Notes under the pieces: model-generated
What the model was told of the DNA's origin: nothing
Databases searched by the model: none
What the model saw: the letters and a program-made list of their open reading frames with translations, nothing else
Shown here: in pieces, positions 25,941-37,289 of the stretch
Layout of the letters: the number at the start of each line of letters is the position of its first letter
Numbering within the stretch: position 1 is the first letter of the stretch
Position numbers and translations under genes: made by a program
DNA from: Sipunculus nudus
Lineage: Eukaryota; Annelida; Sipuncula; Golfingiida; Sipunculidae
Reading direction: 5' to 3'
Length of the DNA: 64,000 bases
Assembly: GCA_026874595.1 (NCBI GenBank)
Contig: CM049311.1
Location: 78,444,453 to 78,508,452 of the forward strand

Positions 25941-25949
25941 CAAATACGG

Positions 25950-26060
25950 GGTTAGAACGTTGCCTCGTGGTTAAGGACGTGTTTGTAGGTCCCCGGTTCA
26001 AACCCCGTCGTTGTCGAAATGGCATAAGGGTGAAATCTCGCCACAAACCATGAGATTTTC
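25950..26060 (+). mobile_element. tRNA-like SINE head, family B
   Basis: TGCCTCGTGGTTAAGGACG has an A-box look, and GGTTCAAACCC at 25995-26005 is a near-perfect B box. They are about 35 bp apart, as in tRNA-derived SINEs. The sequence does not fold into a full tRNA in my reading, so a SINE head or tRNA pseudogene is preferred. Confidence 0.45.
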
Positions 26061-26365
26061 TCTAATGTCTTAACGATAAGTTATTACTTCTTTCTAACAA
26101 CATACCAATTATCATACGGATAACTTCATTCTCATTAAGTAGAAAGTGATACAAACAGGCCTAAATCTATCACTTTGAAAGAAAGCGTAGCATACAGCAC
26201 AATGTGGTGAGCCGCTAAATATGTACTGTTTTTCGCTTCATGCAAGCAAAGAGTCTTGAAGCTGCCCGTCACCTCAAGGCAAAAGAGCCAGAACTTATAA
26301 ACAAATAAAATTTCTTTTACATTGGTTGTACTACTGGTTATAATAACTACTACAAGGTACTTTTC

Positions 26366-26521
26366 ATGGCTCGGATGGCGAAGTGGTGGATGGAATCAGA
26401 GAACACGAAGAAAACAACCGACTCTGTATGGACCACAACAATCCCCTCTCATAGCAACAACGGGGACAGAAACTTCAGTCGCCAGTGAAGAAAGCCGAGC
26501 GTTTTACCAATCGACTGTCCT
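26366..26521 (-). mobile_element. SINE family A, copy 2
   Basis: On the minus strand it starts GGACAGTCGATTGGTAAAACGCTCGGC and ends CGCCATCCGAGCC, matching the ends of 23552-23716. An internal GTCGGTTGTTTTC segment corresponds to the TTTTCYYKGGGTTCTCC core seen in copy 3. Confidence 0.55.
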
Positions 26522-26749
26522 TTCCATTACATTGAAAGAGACATAGTGTTCAAATACTTAAAATTAACAAATATATTAAATTTCGGCAGGGTAATCAACA
26601 AATATGTTTAACCCTTAGACGTGCTGGTAAAAAAGGGTAATTTTAGCATAATTTCAATACCAACAAAATCAGACTTCATTCACACATGCATGATGCAGAC
26701 CTGGAACCCTTATAAATAAATTTTTAGATCCTTATAACATTGCACTTGC

Positions 26750-27330
26750 AATGCATTCCAGGAAAAATATAACGGACTCTATTGGTATTTTATATTTAGG
26801 TGGCCATCTTGGCCGCAATCTTTGAGTTTTAGCAAGATATTGTGAATTCCGCTCGGCCCCATATCTGAACATATAGAGTATGGTCTGGAAAATTATTATG
26901 CCACGTTTCATTCTTCTTTCCAGAATTTCATTCAGTTCTTCTCAATATGGAGCCGAACTGTTGGACTAATGGGAATATTACCGAATTCGTGATAAAAACC
27001 AGCTAATGAGTACCTGAAGAGGATTTGGACCTCAAAAATTGAATTTCCCAGTCGCAAAAACATAATATTAGAGTACTTGCAATGCTTTCTCGGGACATTT
27101 TAACACAAGTTATTGACATTTTCTAAATTGGCAGCCATCTTGGCCGCCATCTTGGATTTTGGCCAAGATAATTTATTTTCAGCTTGGCCCTATATCTGAA
27201 ATTCATCAATAAGCTCGAAAGAATACTTTTGCCAACTTTCATACTTCTTTCATTTTTGCACAACTCCTCCAAATATGGGAGCTTAACCGCTGGACTAAGG
27301 GGCGCGTTTCATCAATAGAAATCACTAAGC
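26750..27330. repeat. Two direct copies of a dispersed repeat
   Basis: GGCCATCTTGGCCGC followed by GGCCCCATATCTGAA occurs at about 26811-26870. GCAGCCATCTTGGCCGCC followed by GGCCCTATATCTGAA occurs at about 27130-27200. Each is followed by a CATTCTTCTTTC or CATACTTCTTTC stretch and a GGACTAAKGG motif. An inverted relative lies at 22800-22925. Confidence 0.55.
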
Positions 27331-27715
27331 GAGTGCACACATTTATAATATGGGAGTGCGCCGTAACAGTATGGGCACGAAGGATGACCTTTCTGTTTTA
27401 ACACTGTTAGGTTACCGAGGCAGACAATGGTTCCCTTACTGTTACATGTAGATCTTCATAAACCTCCATTTAAATGGAAAGAACACCAGCAATCACACTG
27501 TTACAAGATTTGGGCTTAGAAATGCGTGATGAAGAGGCTTGATAAATAAAGAATTCATCTCATAAAGATGCAGAAAACTAGTGTGAAAAGTGACTTTTAG
27601 AGTTATCAAACCATGGTGTCTAAAGCAAACAGGTGTACTTATTACATAAACTTATTTATTTTACATGAATTGTACGTGATTACTATACGAATAGTTATTA
27701 TAACTCATCAAAACA

Positions 27716-27875
27716 CTCTCTTTGGCTCAGATGATGGCGTTCGGTAGTCTGTGGAAACGGAGAACCCAGGGAAAACCACCGACCTTGGACGGGATAGTTC
27801 AACCTATTCTTAAAGCCACGCCGGGGATCGGGCCCGGTCGCCAACGGAGTGAGCCGAGCGTTTCAAGGCCCCTGG
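27716..27875 (-). mobile_element. SINE family A, copy 3 (best preserved head)
   Basis: On the minus strand: AAACGCTCGGCTCACTCC, GTTGGCGACCGGGCCCGATCC (B-box-like GGCCCGATCC), then TGGTTTTCCCTGGGTTCTCC, ending GCCATCATCTGAGCC. The TTTTC-GGGTTCTCC core resembles a motif widespread in invertebrate SINEs. Three copies lie within 4.3 kb. Confidence 0.55.
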
Positions 27876-28261
27876 AGTTGTAGGTTTGTGTAGCCAAAAT
27901 GGATTAAACCTTGAGAAAATTAACATGTTATTACTTATGTTTATTGACTTTAGATACCCATTCTTAACAATAATAGAGGAAAGAATATCTTTTAAGACGA
28001 AGACGTCATTCACGATGCTTTATTAACACCAAGGAAAAGCAAGTTACGCACCATTGATATAAAATGTGCATGCCCTTAGGTATGTTAGTTAGATGACTTG
28101 GCGCAAATGTTCTAGCTATTACTGGGCTCTCCTGTACAGCGTGAAAAGTGAAAAAATTGCAGCTCATATTTATTTTTTACCTTGTCCTAATTTCAAAGAC
28201 AACTTTCGAGCTAAACCTATATATGCTTATTTATGGGTATCATGGGAGGGGGGTTCTTACA

Positions 28262-28890
28262 CCCCCGTCACATGAGAAGGCGATCTCGTCGCGATTACCG
28301 AATTGGGGCAGATCGCAGTAGAGCGCAGCCAGAGTGGCCTTAAATTTTCATGAGCTTGAGCGAGATAGTGTCGCCTTGGGTCGTCATATGGTCACCATGA
28401 AGGCGATAAGTGGCGACAAGTTTTGAACATGGACAATATTTCCGCCGCGGGGTCGCCGTGGATTAAAAGCACAGTCAGATCGGAATTCGATCGCCATCAG
28501 TGTCCCAGCAGCGCAGTACTAGCTTCCTGACAGAGCTGGTCGATCGCCAGTAAACATGGTAGCATCGGTCTGTTACGCTTCGCTGCCCCAGCACACTTAC
28601 CCCGCCGCTACCGACACCTCGGTGACCCTAGTGAGCTCTTTACACGTTGCACGTTGCTGCCGCTGCGCCTATGACGTCAGAGCTACGCTCTCTCTGCGCC
28701 TAGTTGGATTCGACGTGTGCTGGCGTTTTCGCTCTGATGAAGCTCGCGGCGCCAGCACACGTCGTGTAGCGTGGCGAGAGAGGCATTGCAGTCATACTTG
28801 AGGATTTGTTTTCCCTATGTTGAGGGCGACCAACGGCGATCTACTCGGTCGCCGTGGTCGCCATAAGGTCTTCATCTAGTATGATAGGGC
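28262..28890 (+). mobile_element. 629-bp MITE with CCCCCGTCACAYGAGAAGG ends, copy 1
   Basis: The left end CCCCCGTCACATGAGAAGG pairs with a more diverged right end. The whole element is found inverted at 42512-43139. It is rich in GTCGCC/GATCGC motifs near both ends, typical of protein-binding subterminal repeats. A perfect 15-bp inverted repeat (28711-28725 and 28750-28764, CGACGTGTGCTGGCG) with a 24-nt loop lies in the middle. A short frame at 28556-28801 shares its C-terminal 45 or so residues with a frame in copy 2, but this could follow simply from nucleotide conservation. Target duplication is unclear. Confidence 0.65.
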
Positions 28891-30498
28891 CCCTAGGGGG
28901 GTCGTCTTCTCTGGCGATCGCTCGGCGATTGTAGATATATGGTTTTGCATTATATAGTTAAGATCCTCCGCTCTCTTGATGTATGTACGTTTATGAAAGT
29001 TTAGTATTATTAAATTGTTAGCTCCGGTTATTTATATAGCAACCTAATATTAAAGATGTCATCAAAATTTTAAGGCAATGCGTTTCAGGCAAGTTTGTAT
29101 TTTTGTACTACTCGTGCCCATAGTGGATATAGGCTGTGACGATACACGTATACATTGTGATGCATGGTTGAATATTTGATATTTGTTTTCAGCGCCCAAG
29201 AAGAAACGCTTTGCCCAAAAGATTTGAGACGTTTGGGAATAAAGTTTATTTCTACAGTGTTGAAATAAAAGAAAAAAGAATTATAAGTTTAAATTTTGTT
29301 ATATATATATATATATATTATCGTATTGAGTATCGTGCTGTACCGTGTACCGTATCTCGAGATCGTTATAGCCTTAGTTATAATAGCTAGCAACACAAAA
29401 TATCCAGCGATTACAACTAACAAGATGTAACCGTGACTTAATAGCCAGCCCTCTCCCGCAGTCAGCTTTAAACGATGGCATAGCATTCTTGTTGTTTCAA
29501 AAACAACAGAGCGAGCTTTGACGAGACTTACAGTGGGGTAACTGAAAACTTATCAATTATTACCCAAAGCAGAAAATTAGACATTTCTGCCTTAAATGTG
29601 ATCGAGTTCCAAGCATTTTCATAAAATCTCGCTTATTTCCGTTTGACGCCAAGTGTATAACGAGATTTAACGAGACTTACAATGGGGTCACTGTAAAGTA
29701 TACCTCTCTAGCATGAAAAGTGACCGAGTCATAAATTTAAGCATTTTCTTGAAATCTCGCTTATTCTCGTTTGACAACAGATGTCGTGAGAATCACTGAC
29801 AGTTTAAAAAATGTTACCAAAAGCAGAAAACTAGTGTGAACCATTTTAAGTAATACAAAGGAAAACAATAAGGTTCTTTCCCCGGCAATGCAAACGATTT
29901 TGCCAAGTTTGAAGATTGTGTTTCTCTATGAAGGCATGTCTGAGAAAATTGATGAAGATACAGACGAACAAACAGACACAACAATAAGAACACGTATCAG
30001 GATACTATACAATACGTTTAAAATTACATGTGGAAAGTGGGCTTTGAGGTGATACAACACCTGGTAGCCCTTTAAATACTGTAACGTACTGTGATATAAC
30101 GCTAATAAAAGGCTCTCAGACGGTGAGACATAATTATTTATAATGAGGTTAAAGATCCCCTCGCATTATTAAATGAAGTACATTGAAATAAAATACTGAA
30201 ACACTAAAAGAGATCATTACATTCCCATTAATCACATTACTGTTGTTTCTTGAAACAGTTCGATGTAAAAGAGGGAAAGAATGTAATTTATTACACAATT
30301 AAGTGATGATGAGCGGTTAAGTATGACCGCCTAGGGGAAATGTGGCTTATATTTAATTTCATTCTGACAGAGTACGTTAACTTTAATCATAAGAGGATCA
30401 AAACCGAACGATTTTGCTAAATACTTAGTACATCAGAGGATAGGAACATGGGACACCACATGCTTACACCTTATATACAAAGGGTGCTAGAAAAAAAG
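28891..30498. other. Gene-free region with a diverged tandem duplication
   Basis: Between 29515 and 29790 two related blocks share ACGAGACTTACARTGGGG (29521 and 29670) and GCATTTTC-AAATCTCGCTTATT (29613 and 29741). A short AT run lies at 29300-29318. No gene seen. Confidence 0.45.
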
Positions 30499-31316
30499 GG
30501 TTACGGAACCTAATATCGACAGATCACGTAGTCGTGACGAACATAAATTTTGTTATGGAGATAAAAAAATCAAATTCTGTAACACAAGGCAGCGTGAAAT
30601 GTCTAGGGGAATGAATAAAGAAGTCAGTGTTTTTTTGTTAAAAAAAATTATAATTTATTCTAAAAATGATCCTAACATTACAATACACTAAATCAATACA
30701 ATTACACAGTATTACAACAGAACAACAGTAAATCAATACAAGTATATAAATAAAGTGTACAATACTTGGCCGCCACCACTGTCACAGTGACAAAAAGTCC
30801 TTTAAAGCATAATTCAGATAAACAGTTCACATAAATCTTCTAAGAGAATAACAGTCCAGTTCAATCACAAAATAAATTTGTTGTAATCCAAAAGTGAAGT
30901 TCGGGTAGAGAACCCAAAGGCAAACTGAAGACTAATTAAAATCCGTTACAAATTCGAATAAGATGTATAACTGCCGCAATTATCGGATAAGGTCCACAAA
31001 CCGATACACACTCTTCTGTGTCCGGCTCTAAAACACATCCCCTTATTTATAACTTTTCACCTCAAGCCGAAAACTTTCCATACCCGAACAGGAAACATCT
31101 AGAACAAAAAAAAACGCTGTGTTTCTACATTTTCAGGGTTTACAGTGGGCTGGTCCGGCTCGGCCAGGCGAGAAAGCCCCAGACTAGCATGACCGCTGTG
31201 TTTACACGTCAGACCCCACGCGTGGGCCGGGCTATGCCGCCATAGCAACGGACAATGCTAGCGCTGCACATACACATGTGAGAATGCTGCATACAATAAA
31301 AGAGACATCTGTAACA
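30499..31316 (-). mobile_element. Solo LTR of the Ty3 family
   Basis: It reads GGTTACGGAACC to CATCTGTAACA, 818 bp, with the first base changed from T. Flanks AAAG and ATAG are a possible decayed 4-bp duplication. It belongs with 20929 and 41606 in a subfamily distinct from copy 1 and shares their CACATGTGAGAATGCTGC-like 3' section. Orientation is the same as every other copy in the window. Confidence 0.85.
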
Positions 31317-33240
31317 ATAGACTTAACATCGGGTTATTCAGTTCTCAATAACCTCCCCGTAACAAAAAAAAGTATAAATAAAATCACATCAGATATATGT
31401 ACTTTGAAAATTCGGCTCAAATCAGTGTATTGAGTTAAAACATTGGTTTTAAATTATAGCAAACCTAAGTCACTTAATTGATCAAAAACGAAATCTTGCT
31501 CAGATATCCTTCACTTTTATATTTTGTTAAATGATGACCGCCGAATGTGGCTGTTTCGTGGTTATACTCAAATGTAGTCAAATTCTGAGCAGGGTGGTTG
31601 GAAAACAGCCAGCGACTCGTGAAGGTTCAGTGTACATTCGTTTAAACTGATTGTCAAATACCTTTTCAACAACCTCCTTTGAGAAAATCTTTTACTTAAG
31701 CCTCCACAGAGTTATTTGTCACAGCAAATAAAATCCCCTTAGCTTCCTGCACACTGATAAAGGAATTAATTCCAAACCCGTGCTGCACAGTTAATTAGAC
31801 ATTTATTTAAAATAAAAATATTGATTTTTTACAGTTTTCATTGTCATAAGGTTAAAAAGATTCCGACTTGGTTTACGTGACCTGTTCAGGTGTAAATGAA
31901 ACAAACAATAGGCGAAGCATAGCAGAGAATGAGCTATTTTATTCTGCCTTCACCGCTATTCGGGACAATAATAGCGCCATTAAACCACTTGCAGCCTGTC
32001 CTGGATATCTGCAGCTACCCCTTGCTTCAGCAAATGAGATTGGCCAAGATTCCGGGCATTGCTTATTCCCTGTCAGGAGTTCGAAACAGAAACCAAATAT
32101 TTATTTTGATCAGCTCCAGTTTATTTAAATCACCTAGTTTGGTTTAAAATAAATATTCTTTTGGTACCAATTTCGAAATACGACAGCGCGTGGCTAAAAG
32201 CAAGGAAGATGGAGAGTAGACCATTCGGAGCATCTCTTTATATCTTCGTGTGTCTTCTTGTCGGAAACCTATTATTTTTTTTTGCGATCGTACATGAATA
32301 CGATATTTGTAAGAAATTAACCGCCTAATCATTATGGATTAACACTTTACAATAAAAGTTGATATTTGTCATTAGGCATTTCACAAGGTGCTTAAGGTAT
32401 AAAGCAGGTAATTTTTATTACACATTTGTGCCGTCCTACGGGTCGCCTTATGCTTCATAAGAAAAACGTGAACCAAGGTTTCATCCCCTCACTGCATATA
32501 ACAACTAACAATTTCGTAATTATCAGCAGCTGAGTTAGTTCTTTAAATCCATGGAATGAAGCTTACGTCCATGCAAATCGGATAATGCACGTGCCGATTG
32601 GCGTGACTGTATCTTGACGTTTGTTATTGTTAACAATTTGAATGAGGTATTGATCTGACATTTCCTGTTCCACTTTCCCGGACAACACGGTTATTATTAT
32701 ATTGATTCATCATAGATTAAATCGAAAATAGAAAAAAAAATTTCCTTGCTTGGTGTAATAGGCAGGTTTTTTCCCATTAAAGACGTCCATATATATCCAT
32801 ATATTTTGTTGATTGCAAATCAAATTGAGTATTGTAAACTGATAAACTTGCAATGAAAAAAATGTAGATAACTTACTATAGATGACTTTGATTTCACTGA
32901 ATATGTAACCCTGTGTCTGCACTGTACAGTCTTATAGTCCTGTTTGCGGGTTTATGTAGAAAAAAATAAGAAAATTTTCAGTGGGACCTAAAAAGAGCAT
33001 CTATTAAAATGATGTACATGTTTCCATTAAAAATAAATTGAAAGAGCCTGCTTTACCACATATAGTGGGCATATTGGCTACCATCTCGGCAACAACTATT
33101 TTAAAACTTATTTGGCGTCCAATATTTCTAAAATGACAATTTAGAGAACCCTAATAAAAATGGTTTCGTCGAGTTTCGGATACTTGCATGGCGGCATATA
33201 TTGTGTCTCCGTCCTATTGACAAATTAAGTAAAGCCTGAA
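31317..33240. other. Gene-free region
   Basis: Just after the LTR is a small palindrome, GGTTATT-CAGTTCTC-AATAACC, followed by CTCCCCGTAACA, which resembles an LTR end. The rest shows no gene. Overlapping short frames at 31868-32147 lack domains. Confidence 0.4.
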
Positions 33241-33249
33241 GAGCTCATT

Positions 33250-33420
33250 TCGAGCTTGGTGGCGTTATTGTTATGGCGCTGGACTTGTGATCACCATGAT
33301 TTGGGTTCGCGTCCTATTCACACCGCCGTCTGCGCTGAGACTTCTAGCCAAAGTCTTTACCACAAGGGTACGACCCAGGAGTGAATTGGTTCTGGTCATG
33401 GGCGGCACGCATATGCTTAT
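33250..33420 (+). mobile_element. tRNA-derived SINE, family C
   Basis: GGTGGCGTTATTGTTATGGCGC is A-box-like and GGTTCGCGTCC (33304-33314) matches the B box closely. A GAGTGAATTGGTTCTGG segment follows. No second copy was recognised in this window, so assignment rests on the tRNA-like head. Confidence 0.5.
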
Positions 33421-33429
33421 CAAATAACC

Positions 33430-34814
33430 TTTTAGCGATTGTTATTGATGTTCGGGTCGATGCATTCCAGGGAGCCGATTAAAGCTACCAAAATGAAGAG
33501 GCCTGAAAGGCCAGAAGGCAAAATGTTCAAGTTGGCTGAAACTGACAAAGGTAATGTCATACAATGAACCCCCACCGGTTCATGTGTTGGCGATAAATGC
33601 CACCGAATGATCCAATTTGACCTTAAAACACATAACGGTCCATTAATGCATTTATATTTGATAACTATACTATATAATAATAGCAATCGCCTTTATCTTC
33701 ATTGTGGCGACTATCTTTGCAGCCTTCTTAATGTTTTAGTACGTTTTTTAACCTTAAATGAAAAACGTCCATCTAGGTCTTCTTATAACCACAACTCTCT
33801 CTAAAAACAGCATTATTTTAAACATTTATCCGTTATTCATGGAGCTTTTATCCTGCATTTTACAAAACGCGGCCATTGTTATTCTTTCATAATTCATAAT
33901 GTGTTAGAGACACCTGGGGAACACACATAAAGCACCCATTAACTCCATTTCTATATTTCTTGATTCAGAGCAGTGAAAACATTACTGTGTTAACAAAAAC
34001 ACATTTTTAAGTTGTACTTTTCATTCATCTAAATGTAAGAAATTATGGACATGATTATAACATGGCTTGTGTACGTGTCACTTGACACAAACATAACCCT
34101 AGAGCCAAAGGTTACCGAATATATCTTGGTTTTATTTATGGAAAACACAATACCCAATAAAGTTCAAATTTGTTCGGTTTGACATTGGAAATGGCATTAA
34201 AATGACCTTGAAAGTTAAGCAGTGTCAACAAAAGTGAAAAATCTACTTAGCTAGCCCGATTTTCGGTTTGACCTGGGAAATGATCTTGAAAGTCAAATTT
34301 TAAGTTGGCATCAAGCCACCCTTTTTTCTTCACTCTATAACTGACTGATCTAGCATGGATGCCTGTAATTAACAAGCAATATCCTTAAAAGTGAAAAAAA
34401 AATCAACTTTGGTTGGTCCACTATTAGAATAAAAGCTTCGATCAAGGAGCTCCGACTGTCAACAGACCATTCAACTTAGGACGGATTAGGTAGTCAGTCA
34501 TAACCGGTTAATATAAAAAAAAGCTTGTCTTTGTACTGTTTTGTACTGAGTCAATTATTCAGCTTTGGACGATATATGTCAACTAAACGTCAACTCATCA
34601 CTGAATCATGAATATGTCTTTACATCGATCGATGAAAGAGAATATGGTTAAACATTGCTTTAACCAGAATAAATACAATGTTCCTGACGAGAATTCATTT
34701 AAATATAAATTCAAATTTCTTAAACACACAGAGCAGGTATTTACATTATTCTTGATCTATGCTGCAAAAAAATAAAAAAAGTTTGAAAATGGATTTGAGT
34801 CTGTCAAAATAGGT
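33430..34814. other. Gene-free region
   Basis: No gene. A GGTTTGACMTKGGAAATG motif recurs near 34177 and 34264, suggesting an old tandem repeat. Confidence 0.4.
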
Positions 34815-34865
34815 AAACACTATGGAGCCCCTAAAGTGACTAGGTGATATTTTTTTTCTGGGTAA

Positions 34866-35167
34866 TCGCGATCATTTCGCGTTCCCTCGCGATCACTTCG
34901 TGTTCCCTCGCGATAATATCGCGTTCCCTCGCGATAATATCGGGTTCCCTCGCGATCTTTTCGCGTTCCCTCGCGATCTTTTCGCGTTCCCTCGCGATCT
35001 TTTCGCGTTCCCTCGCGATCATTTCGCGTTCCCTTGCGATCTTTTCGCGTTCCCTCGCGATAATATCGTGTTCCCTCGCGATCTTTTCGCGTTCCCTCGC
35101 GATCTTTTCGCGTTCCCTCGCGATCATTTCGCGTTCCCTCGCGATCTTTTCGCGTTCCCTCGCGATC
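34866..35167. repeat. 21-bp minisatellite, about 14 units
   Basis: The unit TCGCGATCTTTTCGCGTTCCC recurs about 14 times with changes confined mainly to the spacer (CTTT, CATT, TAATA). Because 21 is divisible by 3, several frames are open across it; the minus strand reads as a heptad like AREREKI. One further unit lies inverted at about 35322-35341 inside the right terminal repeat. Confidence 0.9.
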
Positions 35168-35250
35168 TTTATATATATATATATTATCAAATACTTAAAA
35201 TACTGGAAACAGCTCATCTTGGAAAATTGATACTTCCACTGTCAAAACTA

Positions 35251-35263
35251 TACATACATACAT

Positions 35264-35321
<58 letters not shown>
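35251..35321. repeat. (CATA)n/(TA)n microsatellite
   Basis: CATA repeats pass into about 48 bp of TA inside the fold-back element. A separate TA run with small interruptions lies at 35527-35584. Confidence 0.95.
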
Positions 35322-35324
<3 letters not shown>

Positions 35325-35539
35325 CGCGAGGGAACGCGATATTTACCCAGAAAAAAAAATATCACGTATGTCACTTTAGGGGCTCCATAAAACACTGACC
35401 CAGAATGCGATATATTTATCCTATCATTGACCAACATCGGCTACAAAATGCTGCTGCTAATCTATAAAACTTTACATTTTCTTTAACTTTAAAACTGTTT
35501 GAAATGATATGTAAAATTGGTGTATATTATATATATATA

Positions 35540-35587
<48 letters not shown>

Positions 35588-35589
35588 CG

Positions 35590-37280
35590 ATGATCCACAG
35601 CAACAGTCTCCAATAATATCTTTCGTTAATCAACCCTAAATTGATTGATAATAGTTTTAAAGGTACATGATCTTTTGCAATTGTATGTTTATTATCCAAC
35701 GCGATATGTTCATTATCGGATGAAAAAAAAATCACCAGCAAAACATATTATTATTATATGTACTTAACATACCTGGTACTTGAATAGGTCTTTACCTTCC
35801 TTACCAATTATTATGTTTGTTTGTATTGCCATAAGTGGTACGTGAATGTTAATTAGCACAGCATACACATATGGTCACTATTTATTGTTGATATACTTAG
35901 CCCAATTTGGTTGTTGTACCAGTCCCGCATCTTTTTGTCAGGTATATGGGCGGCATCTTAGGTGTCACGCTGGGGGGACACGTCTTCGTAACGGAAGGAC
36001 TGTCCGTACATGTCACTCAAAAGAAATGTCGTCTCAATTCCCCGAGTGGCGCTACCATCCGTGTACCTGATAAAAAGGCTAGAACATGACGCAGACCACA
36101 AAGCCAACCTCTGCAATATTGCATTAATAAAAGTGTCAGGAACGGTCTGGGTTGAGACTTATGGCTTAATTGTGAACGTACACGTGCATCCGAGATTGAT
36201 GGATCCAATCACGACTTGATGGCTGATTTATTTACACAGAAAATGTCTCGAGATAATTTTTCACAGAAAAAAAAATATTAAATCCCCATTGGATTAACAG
36301 TCATTTGATGCTTAGCTCGTGATAAGTTAAATGTGAGATTATGATAATTACGGTATCTGTCAATATTTCTTTCTAAAACCGTTTGCTCTCACTTCTGTAC
36401 ACAACTTTGCAACGCCCGCAATCAATGGCACAAAACAAACGTAGTGCACCCACAAGGTGGTCGTACCGCGCAACTTCACAAAGCTTCCAACCGTTGTCTC
36501 TTCCGTGTTTTGTTTCATGTTTCTTCTTCTTGTTTTGGAATTATCACGCGTGCGCAAGATCGGGCTTCTTGTCACGGAATGACGATGGCTACATTCGTTA
36601 TGTAGCTGTACATTGACCTGTACCTGACCATATCAAAAGTAGTTATACTGTGCTGCCATGGTACCGCTTATACCTGCAGCCCCCCGGGTTATATACGCTC
36701 TCAGGACTCCCTCTTTTTCATCTGAATCAATCTTTTTTAGGGTTTCAGTAAGGCAAAATTTGGCGGCCTGGGCCCCCTTTTCCGGACCTTGGACCATTTT
36801 AATGTTTTTTCATTAGTCCCCCTTGGTTCGACCCCCCCCCCCTTGTCCTTAATCCCGGATCCGCCCCTCATAATCCGGTTAGTCTGTTTCAAACGAGATG
36901 AAATAGCATTAAGATCAGAGTGAATGGCATTCAATGCCAAGTCCTCGTTAACTTAAAACAAGTAATATCGCCACTGGATACAGTATGTCAAGTACTTGTC
37001 CAGTTGTCAGGTTTTGGAAAATGGTAAAGACTGAATTATGTAATTATTGTTGGCGTGTTTAATTGCCAATTTAGAGGATACCATAATTTCTATGACAAAT
37101 GAAAATCCTTTGTATGAATAATAAAGAAAGCCCCCTTCGAAATTCCAACTGTTCTCAATTTAACTGTATGGCTCTCAAAAGCATTGCTAAACAATATGTG
37201 GACTCTAGAATGACATGTCAGACCACAGAACAAGCAAGCAGAACAATACAGAACAACACAACCTGGATGACAGGTGACCA
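35590..37280. other. Gene-free region
   Basis: No gene. A stretch at 36640-36880 has C-rich runs (36833-36842) and CGGATCCGCCCC, which looks like an old dispersed repeat. Frames at 35846-36219 overlap in several phases without domains. Confidence 0.4.
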
Positions 37281-37289
37281 GACCTCATA

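Larger units (their letters stand above)
34821..35389. mobile_element. Fold-back MITE with an internal minisatellite
   Basis: The ends TATGGAGCCCCTAAAGTGAC (left) and GTCACTTTAGGGGCTCCATA (right) are exact inverted repeats. They continue inward through a GATAT-T/A-run-CTGGGTAA segment and one GCGTTCCCTCGCGATC unit. AAACAC flanks both sides (34815-34820 and 35390-35395), a likely 6-bp duplication. The interior is a 21-bp minisatellite, a short unique stretch and AT microsatellites. No transposase frame. Confidence 0.75.

Noticed and set aside
25950-26060. Functional tRNA gene
   Set aside because: The boxes are present, but acceptor and anticodon stems do not form in my reading.
34866-35167. 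CRISPR-like repeat array
   Set aside because: The units are contiguous 21-bp tandem repeats without unique spacers, inside a fold-back element in eukaryotic DNA.
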